Shown one piece after another: positions 51,351 through 56,418 of a DNA stretch of 56,418 bases. Every line of letters begins with the position of its first letter. Positions within the stretch are counted from its first letter, which is position 1. The translations under genes and the position numbers were made by a program. The stretch is taken from positions 1-56,418 of the forward strand of contig NZ_QFFZ01000022.1 of NCBI RefSeq assembly GCF_004369225.1, given 5' to 3'. Under the pieces are notes generated by a model. That model worked only from the letters and a program-made list of their open reading frames with translations, had not been told where the DNA came from and made no database searches. This DNA comes from Pelotomaculum propionicicum. Lineage in GTDB: Bacteria; Bacillota; Desulfotomaculia; Desulfotomaculales; Pelotomaculaceae.

Positions 51351-52190
51351 TTACTCGCCCCAGATGCGGATTTTGACCCTATCATCGACTAACCCGCTTT
51401 TATAAGCATAGTCGTAAAAGGTGAGCAGCGCTCTCTTGTTTTCCGCATCAAAGTTATAGGTTGTGGCATTAAAATATTCTTCTATAAGATGGCGGGGCAG
51501 GCCGTATTCCTTTTGAGCCCTGTCTATTATTTCAGGCATCCGGCTCAGCCCGGCCTGCCTGGCCTGAATCAGGGTCTTGCAGACAAGCTCAACTGCCTGG
51601 GCATTGCTGCCGGCATACTCTGTCCCAACCACCCATAACGCGCAAACAGGCTTCTCCCCGCTAAACTGCTGCCAGGCCTCGCCAAGATCAGTAACAAAGT
51701 ATGGCAGGCCGGCATCCTCAATCCACAGGCGGGCGAGCATCGCTTCAGACCCAACCAGAAACGCCCCGTCAGCCTTGGCCATCATCCTGTCTATACCAGC
51801 GGAAGTGGTTTTATACTGGACATCAACCTGGTAGTAGTGGTCTAAAAGGACTTTCAGCAAAGTGACGCTGTCAGCTGAAGACCTGCTAAGAAAGACTTTT
51901 TTCCCTTCCAGTTCAGTCACCGGAACCTTGCTGAACAACAAGAAATCCCCCGCACGCCCGTCCGAGCAGATGGACAAATCGGGCAGTATCAGGCAGCGTT
52001 CCGCATTGCGGGCATAATCAATGGAGGACATCAAAGTAATATTAAGTTTTCCAGAAAAGAAAAGCCTGTTCAACCTGTTTGCCGGCCCCCTGACCAGTTC
52101 GGCCGGCAGGGACAGCAGTCCCTCTTCCAGGGCGTGATATACCGGCAGGCAGTTAATGCAGTCTACTCTCCCCATGCGTATTCCGACCAC
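51351..52190 (-). CDS. mqnA: Chorismate dehydratase MqnA (futalosine menaquinone pathway)
   Basis: It converts chorismate to 3-enolpyruvylbenzoate, the first step of the futalosine route. It has about 279 residues of a periplasmic-binding-like fold. Landmarks are MGRVDCINCLPVYHALEEG near the N-terminus, VRGPANRLNRLFFSGKLNI, DLSICSDG and LGEAWQQFSGEKPVCALWV. GTG at 52190 has GAGGAGG six bases upstream and was preferred to the longer frame. It lies downstream of the ubiA/ubiD-type genes, giving a menaquinone cluster. MqnB, C and D are not in the window. Confidence 0.92.
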   Translation of the reverse strand: MVGIRMGRVDCINCLPVYHALEEGLLSLPAELVRGPANRLNRLFFSGKLNITLMSSIDYARNAERCLILPDLSICSDGRAGDFLLFSKVPVTELEGKKVFLSRSSADSVTLLKVLLDHYYQVDVQYKTTSAGIDRMMAKADGAFLVGSEAMLARLWIEDAGLPYFVTDLGEAWQQFSGEKPVCALWVVGTEYAGSNAQAVELVCKTLIQARQAGLSRMPEIIDRAQKEYGLPRHLIEEYFNATTYNFDAENKRALLTFYDYAYKSGLVDDRVKIRIWGE

Positions 52191-52277
52191 CAGATCCCTC
52201 CTCAATAATACCGACAAGAAATCCCGCTGTAAAAGTACCCGTCCCGCCTTTTTAAATACTATTACGGTATCTGTTAG

Positions 52278-53147
52278 TTAGAATAGGTGCGAAGGATATA
52301 ACACATCTAAAATTGTGAAAATAAAAATAACAATGCTTAAAACTCCGTTCATGTTGAAAAAGGCCACCCCGGCCCGCGACAGGTCGTCTGGACGTACCAG
52401 CGTATGCTGGCGGAAAAGTATTATTATGGCTATACCTAAACCCACCAGATAGAAAATTCCAAGATGCAAAACCAGGCCGGAGGCCAGAAAAAGAAGCGGG
52501 GCTACAACATGAAATGCAGTTGAAATCAGCAGGGCATTTTTAATCCCAAACCGGGCAGGAATGGAGTATACTCCTTCCCTACGGTCAAAATCATAATCAT
52601 CACAGGCGTAAATAATATCAAAACCGGCCACCCAGAACATTACTCCAAAAGCAATCAGCACCGGCGCCAGGTCAAACTTATTGGTCAGGGCAATCCAGCT
52701 GCCCAGGGGCGCCAGCCCCAGGGCCGCCCCTAAAAACAGGTGACAGGTCCAGGAAAAACGCTTCATAAAAGAATAAGTCGAGAGGACCAGCACGGCGACA
52801 GGAAACAGCCGGAAAGCTAGCGGGCTGAGCTGGTGGGCGGCATATAACAGGAGAGTGAAAGAGAGAAAAACATAAATCCAGACCTCCGCTACACTCAGCA
52901 GCCCTTTAGGCAGTGCCCTCCCTGCCGTGCGCGGGTTTCTGGCGTCAATATGACGGTCAATGATCCGGTTCAGTGACATGGCGGCGGTGCGTGCTCCCAC
53001 CATAGCCAGGGTAATCCAGAGCAGCCCGCGCCACTCAGGCATCCCCTTTTCAGTAAGAAACGCACCAACATAAGCAAACGGCAGGGCGAATATGGTATGC
53101 TCAAACTTAATCATTTCAAGAAAAATTCTTACCTTCTTAAATACCAT
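52278..53147 (-). CDS. mqnP: UbiA-family prenyltransferase (MqnP-like)
   Basis: This 289-residue membrane enzyme predicted to prenylate the naphthoate precursor has NRIIDRHIDARNPRTAGRALP (first Asp motif) and YACDDYDFDRREGVYSIPARFG (second), the 4-hydroxybenzoate-prenyltransferase-like type found with mqn genes. Eight or so hydrophobic segments are visible. The ATG at 53147 overlaps the end of the ubiD-type gene; a start seven codons earlier is possible. The functional name rests on context. Confidence 0.85.
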   Translation of the reverse strand: MVFKKVRIFLEMIKFEHTIFALPFAYVGAFLTEKGMPEWRGLLWITLAMVGARTAAMSLNRIIDRHIDARNPRTAGRALPKGLLSVAEVWIYVFLSFTLLLYAAHQLSPLAFRLFPVAVLVLSTYSFMKRFSWTCHLFLGAALGLAPLGSWIALTNKFDLAPVLIAFGVMFWVAGFDIIYACDDYDFDRREGVYSIPARFGIKNALLISTAFHVVAPLLFLASGLVLHLGIFYLVGLGIAIIILFRQHTLVRPDDLSRAGVAFFNMNGVLSIVIFIFTILDVLYPSHLF

Positions 53148-54585
53148 ACTTACCCCACTTTGCATCAACCAGCTTTTTCACTTCTTCACTCATTATTATA
53201 TCTTCGGGCCATTCCCGCGCATGTCCCTCAGCAGCCCATTTGCGGGTGGCGTCGATACCCATCTTGCTGCCCAGGTGCGGCATGGGAGAGGAATGGTCCA
53301 GGGCGTCCAGCGGCCCGTCAACCATCATAACATCCCGTTTGGCGTCAATATTGTTGAACACCCGCCACATTACTTCCGAAAGGTTTTGCACATCCACGTC
53401 TTCATCCACCACAATGATCAGTTTGGCCAGCATCATCAGGCCCATTCCCCAGAGCGCCGCCATTACCTTTTTGGCCTGGCCGGGATAGCGTTTTTTAATT
53501 GACACGATCACACAATTGTGAAACACACCCTCAGGCGGCATGTTGATGTCCAGCACCTCAGGCAGCTGAAGTTTCAGCAGGGGCAAAAAGATGCGTTCGG
53601 TGGCCTTGCCGATAAAGGCGTCTTCCATAGGAGGCCTGCCAACGATTGTAGCGGGATAAACCGGGGCTTTCCTGTGTGTCACGCAGGTCAGGTGAAAAAC
53701 AGGATACATGTCAGCCAGTGAATAATAGCCTGTATGGTCGCCAAAAGGACCCTCAAGCCTTGTCTCGCCGGGCTCCACATAACCCTCAAGAATGATTTCA
53801 GCCTGGGCTGGCACTTCCAGGTCGACTGTTTCACATTTTACCATCTCTACCGGTTCCTTGCGCAGGAAGCCGGCGAAAAGCATTTCATCAATGCCCGCGG
53901 GGAGCGGCGCGGTAGCGGAAAAAATCACCGCCGGGTCGGCGCCGACAGCAACTGCCACGTCCATCCTGCCCCTGTTTTGGTCCTGTCTCCTGCGGTAGTG
54001 CTCAGCCCCGTCTTTATGGATATGCCAGTGCATGCCGGTAGTGATTTCATCATAGACCTGCATCCTGTACATACCCACATTGCGCCGGCCTGTCTCAGGG
54101 TCCTTTGTGAACACCAGGGGCAGTGTGATAAATGGGCCGCCGTCATCAGGCCAGCATTTTAAAACCGGAATATTAGCCAGGGAAGGATTGTTTTTATTGA
54201 TTACCTCTTTACAAGGCCCGGTCTTAACGTTCCTGGGAAGAAATGATGACAGCCGGGCCAGTTTGGGCAGAGTCTTGATCTTGTCCAAAAATGTGGCAGG
54301 CATTTCGTCGGGCTGGATGATCGCCAGAAGTTCATCGCCGATCTGGTCCAGATCAGTCACACCAAGCGCTAATTCCATCCTCTCCAAAGTTCCAAAAAGG
54401 TTGGTCGCAACAGGCATTGTATAATTCTTAACGTTTTCAAACAAAAGTGCCGGGCCGCCTGCCTTGACAACCCGGTCACTGATTTCAGTGATTTCCAGGT
54501 TGGCGTCCACCTCTGTCTTGATCCTTTTCAGCAGCCCTCTCTTTTCTAACTCAGCGATATAAGAACCTAAATCCTTAAAAGCCAT
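53137..54585 (-). CDS. mqnL: UbiD-family decarboxylase (MqnL-like)
   Basis: This prenylated-FMN-dependent decarboxylase has 482 residues. Family blocks are YRMQVYDEITTGMHWHIHKDG, the prFMN-site region ETRLEGPFGDHTGYYSLAD and HRKAPVYPATIVGRPPMED. Next to mqnA and a UbiA it most likely removes the carboxylate of the prenylated naphthoate in menaquinone synthesis. No ubiX-like flavin prenyltransferase gene is present here. The ATG at 54585 is preceded by GAGAGGTAAG. Confidence 0.88.
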   Translation of the reverse strand: MAFKDLGSYIAELEKRGLLKRIKTEVDANLEITEISDRVVKAGGPALLFENVKNYTMPVATNLFGTLERMELALGVTDLDQIGDELLAIIQPDEMPATFLDKIKTLPKLARLSSFLPRNVKTGPCKEVINKNNPSLANIPVLKCWPDDGGPFITLPLVFTKDPETGRRNVGMYRMQVYDEITTGMHWHIHKDGAEHYRRRQDQNRGRMDVAVAVGADPAVIFSATAPLPAGIDEMLFAGFLRKEPVEMVKCETVDLEVPAQAEIILEGYVEPGETRLEGPFGDHTGYYSLADMYPVFHLTCVTHRKAPVYPATIVGRPPMEDAFIGKATERIFLPLLKLQLPEVLDINMPPEGVFHNCVIVSIKKRYPGQAKKVMAALWGMGLMMLAKLIIVVDEDVDVQNLSEVMWRVFNNIDAKRDVMMVDGPLDALDHSSPMPHLGSKMGIDATRKWAAEGHAREWPEDIIMSEEVKKLVDAKWGKYGI

Positions 54586-54634
54586 CGTACCTTACCTCTC
54601 ACTAGTAGGATATCTGCCTATATCTACATAAACA

Positions 54635-54652
54635 GTGCGAATAAATTCGCAC
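54635..54652. repeat. Dispersed palindrome GTGCGAATAAATTCGCAC
   Basis: The core is identical to 42896-42913, followed by CTACAA and then CGTCTCACGTCCCATTTCCC (54659-54678). The same composite order occurs at 8519-8592. Confidence 0.75.
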
Positions 54653-54690
54653 CTACAACGTCTCACGTCCCATTTCCCACGGCTCATTTC

Positions 54691-55452
54691 TCAGATCACC
54701 ATCCGCGTGGCGGCAAGGCCTGAGCCTGATAGTTTCTGCACGATTTGTTCAAATACAGACTTATCCGCCCGGGCGGGTATGCCGGCCAGGTGTGCCAGCG
54801 CCTCTTTGCAATAGGAAGTCACATAGCCGGCAGGGCCACCCTGTTCCAGCAGGCCGTAAGCCATACCAAAATTCAAGCCAAAGCGTCTCATAGATTCCTG
54901 TTCCCGCTCTGTCGCTCCGGCTAAACTGGCGCCCAGCCAGCAGCTGACGGCAAAAAGCTCAGCAGTCTCTTTTCGTATAATCTCTCGCGGGTCTTGCCCT
55001 TCACTTTTCTTGCTTAATATGCCCCCTTCATGAATGGTGCACACTAATTCAGACAATGTGCCTAAAAAGTTGAGTTGGCCGTCCCTGCAGAGAAAATAGA
55101 AAAACTTGCCATACAGATAATCACCGACCAGTACGGGGAACTGTGAACCATCCCTGGGATCGGTATTGCCGCGTATATAATCGGAATCTTTTTCAGAAAT
55201 CGCAGCATGAACCTTTGAGGCCATATAAATAAATTGGATAACACAGCCCATAGGCACAGCTTTTTCCGGGTTGCAGCCGAAAAGCCTGGCGGTAAGAATC
55301 AATAAGGCCGGCCTGATGGACTTGTTCAAGGGGGGGAATTCCAGGTGGGCAAAGGATTTGAGATTGCCTGACTTGATCAGCAAATGCTTCTCAATTTGAT
55401 TGTTAACAGCTGTAATTTCTTTTTCAATTGGTTGAATAATACTGCTTAACAT
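54691..55452 (-). CDS. Prenyl synthase paralogue without aspartate motifs (probable non-catalytic partner)
   Basis: This 253-residue protein has the overall trans-isoprenyl diphosphate synthase architecture. SIRPALLILTARLFG matches the KRLRPAL strand, VLVGDYLYGKFFYFLC matches the LLVGDYLYAKS helix, and RRFGLNFGMAYG matches the GMAFQ helix. The first motif HDDVVD is replaced by HAAISE and the second QITDDILD by GLLEQGGP, so it should not bind Mg-diphosphate. It lies upstream of the ubiD/ubiA/mqnA genes. A regulatory or small-subunit role, as in heterodimeric prenyl synthases, is inferred. Confidence 0.8.
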   Translation of the reverse strand: MLSSIIQPIEKEITAVNNQIEKHLLIKSGNLKSFAHLEFPPLNKSIRPALLILTARLFGCNPEKAVPMGCVIQFIYMASKVHAAISEKDSDYIRGNTDPRDGSQFPVLVGDYLYGKFFYFLCRDGQLNFLGTLSELVCTIHEGGILSKKSEGQDPREIIRKETAELFAVSCWLGASLAGATEREQESMRRFGLNFGMAYGLLEQGGPAGYVTSYCKEALAHLAGIPARADKSVFEQIVQKLSGSGLAATRMVI

Positions 55453-55558
55453 ATTTGGCCCCCCTTTACCTGACCTTTATTATATTCGGTAGAACCGAAC
55501 TTTTTCCTCCCGCAAACAAAGTTATAACTGTTAATGCCAGCTTCAGAATCCGTGTAAG

Positions 55559-55605
55559 AAATTAGCGAGCCCTGCTCATTCATACAGTGCAGGGCTCACT
55601 AATTT
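55559..55605 (-). terminator. Terminator of speD
   Basis: A long stem, AAATTAG(C)GAGCCCTGC with GCAGGGCTC(A)CTAATTT, surrounds a 13-base loop, followed by CTT on the minus strand. Confidence 0.85.
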
Positions 55606-55636
55606 CTTATTCTGTTGGTACTAATAAATATCCCCC

Positions 55637-56017
55637 CTATATATTTACCGCTTCCTTCAGGTAACTTTCAGGCATCATGCCCCGTTTTAACTCTTTAGCT
55701 ATCATGTGTTTGGCGCAGAAGTGGTCAGACAGGTAATTGCAAGCGTCCCAGGGATTTACTTTTTCACCGCAGGTGAACACATCTACAGCTGCATAACCCA
55801 GTTCCGGCCAGGTATGGATAGCAAGGTGCGATTCAGAGATTACTACAACCCCGCTAACCCCTTGAGGGCTAAATTTATGGAAAACACATTCTCTTACCTC
55901 GGCTCCCGCGGATAACGCCGCGTTAACCATAAGCTCCTCTACCTTTTTGATGTCATTGAGAATATTAAATTCACATCCACAAATTTCAGCCAACACATGG
56001 CGGCCCAAATGTTTCAT
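55637..56017 (-). CDS. speD: S-adenosylmethionine decarboxylase proenzyme
   Basis: It makes decarboxylated SAM for polyamine synthesis. This 126-residue bacterial class 1b protein has the self-cleavage site SESHLAIHTWPE, with Ser63 becoming the pyruvoyl cofactor, and the catalytic Cys in DVFTCGEKVNPW. AGGAGGC precedes the ATG. It is monocistronic with a strong terminator; speE is not adjacent. Confidence 0.96.
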   Translation of the reverse strand: MKHLGRHVLAEICGCEFNILNDIKKVEELMVNAALSAGAEVRECVFHKFSPQGVSGVVVISESHLAIHTWPELGYAAVDVFTCGEKVNPWDACNYLSDHFCAKHMIAKELKRGMMPESYLKEAVNI

Positions 56018-56191
56018 TTATCTGCCTCCTTTTTTAGACATATTTTTTGGAATTAACAAACCCTTAATGCAATTAAAGGATCGGTTAATTCCAACCAAGT
56101 TCAATTTTAGCATAATATCTAATCTTGTCAACAAAATTTTGAGGCTAAGAGCCATAATCTTTGAAATTGTCTCTTATTTCAAGAATTAGGG

Positions 56192-56299
56192 CTAAAACCG
56201 CCTCATATTACTTCTGACCCCGTTGTTTAGGACACCAATCCCTTCGATTTCCACCTCAACTTCATCTCCCGCCACAACAGGTCCAACACCGCCGTTGTT
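56192..56299 (-). pseudogene. Fumarylacetoacetate-hydrolase-family C-terminal remnant
   Basis: The minus frame reads NGGVGPVVAGDEVEVEIEGI, then GVLNNGVRSNMRRF and stop, the conserved C-terminus of FAH/HpcE isomerases. A stop lies only a few codons upstream and no start or catalytic part is present, so it is a decayed fragment. The rest of 56018-56418 is AT-rich with no gene visible. Confidence 0.7.
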
Positions 56300-56418
56300 T
56301 TGCAACTAAATAACTAGAAAACATTTCTTTAAGCCCGATATTACGGGCTATTTTAATGTCAATATTTTTGGATTTTAGTGTTGTATATTGTTGTGTATTG
56401 TAGTATAATACCTATATA

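Overview
The window reads as a chromosomal segment of an anaerobic, probably spore-forming Firmicute of the Desulfotomaculum/Pelotomaculum type. The reasons are the gene content (trimeric NADH-linked [FeFe]-hydrogenase with its maturases, siroheme-dependent heme synthesis, futalosine-route menaquinone genes, selenocysteine machinery, CwlD, DUF1540 proteins), strong GGAGG ribosome sites and frequent GTG/TTG starts. The assignment is an inference from gene content; no 16S rRNA gene is present.

Layout. 1-2468: an ISAs1-type transposase end, then tRNA-Leu(CAG) followed by a small AT-rich islet (ArsR regulator, Cys-rich mini-protein, two half-size permeases). A 12-bp copy of the tRNA 3' end bounds the islet. 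2470-6500: a possible structured RNA, a small membrane protein, a DUF1540 protein, a patatin phospholipase and an ACT/UPF0210 pair. 6502-17098 (minus): YjbQ, the maturation operon (TM1266-type regulator, aspA, hydF, hydE, hydG) and the structural operon hydC-hydB-hydA. 17453-28780 (minus): hepT-met8-hemA-hemC-cobA/hemD-ahbC-hemB-ahbD-ahbA-ahbB-hemL, essentially a complete route from glutamyl-tRNA through siroheme to heme. 29051-42806: tRNA-Sec, pcm, lgt, small proteins, Usp, a thioredoxin-reductase-like flavoprotein, an orphan hisG, an aminotransferase, cwlD, and a prenyl-synthase/UbiA pair. 42962-50195: selB, selA, and the purSL/purQ pair. 50617-56017: L,D-transpeptidase, mqnA, UbiA (mqnP-like), UbiD (mqnL-like), an active-site-less prenyl synthase, speD. 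The right end holds a decayed fumarylacetoacetase-family fragment.

How the genes work together. HydABC with HydEFG supports NADH-linked hydrogen metabolism. The ahb genes supply heme and the mqn/ubi/hep genes supply menaquinone for a membrane electron chain. selA, selB and selC serve selenoproteins that are encoded elsewhere.

The most noteworthy observations are: the overlapping arsR/Cys-rich peptide/split permease islet at tRNA-Leu; a selB gene that apparently starts at CTG; a prenyl synthase paralogue with both aspartate motifs erased; mutually exclusive RNA hairpins ahead of the hydrogenase maturation operon; a HydB lacking its usual C-terminal ferredoxin domain; a candidate orphan structured RNA near 2.6 kb; and at least three families of dispersed palindromic or terminal-inverted-repeat elements, two of which sit inside the heme operon. 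No CRISPR array, rRNA or prophage was seen.
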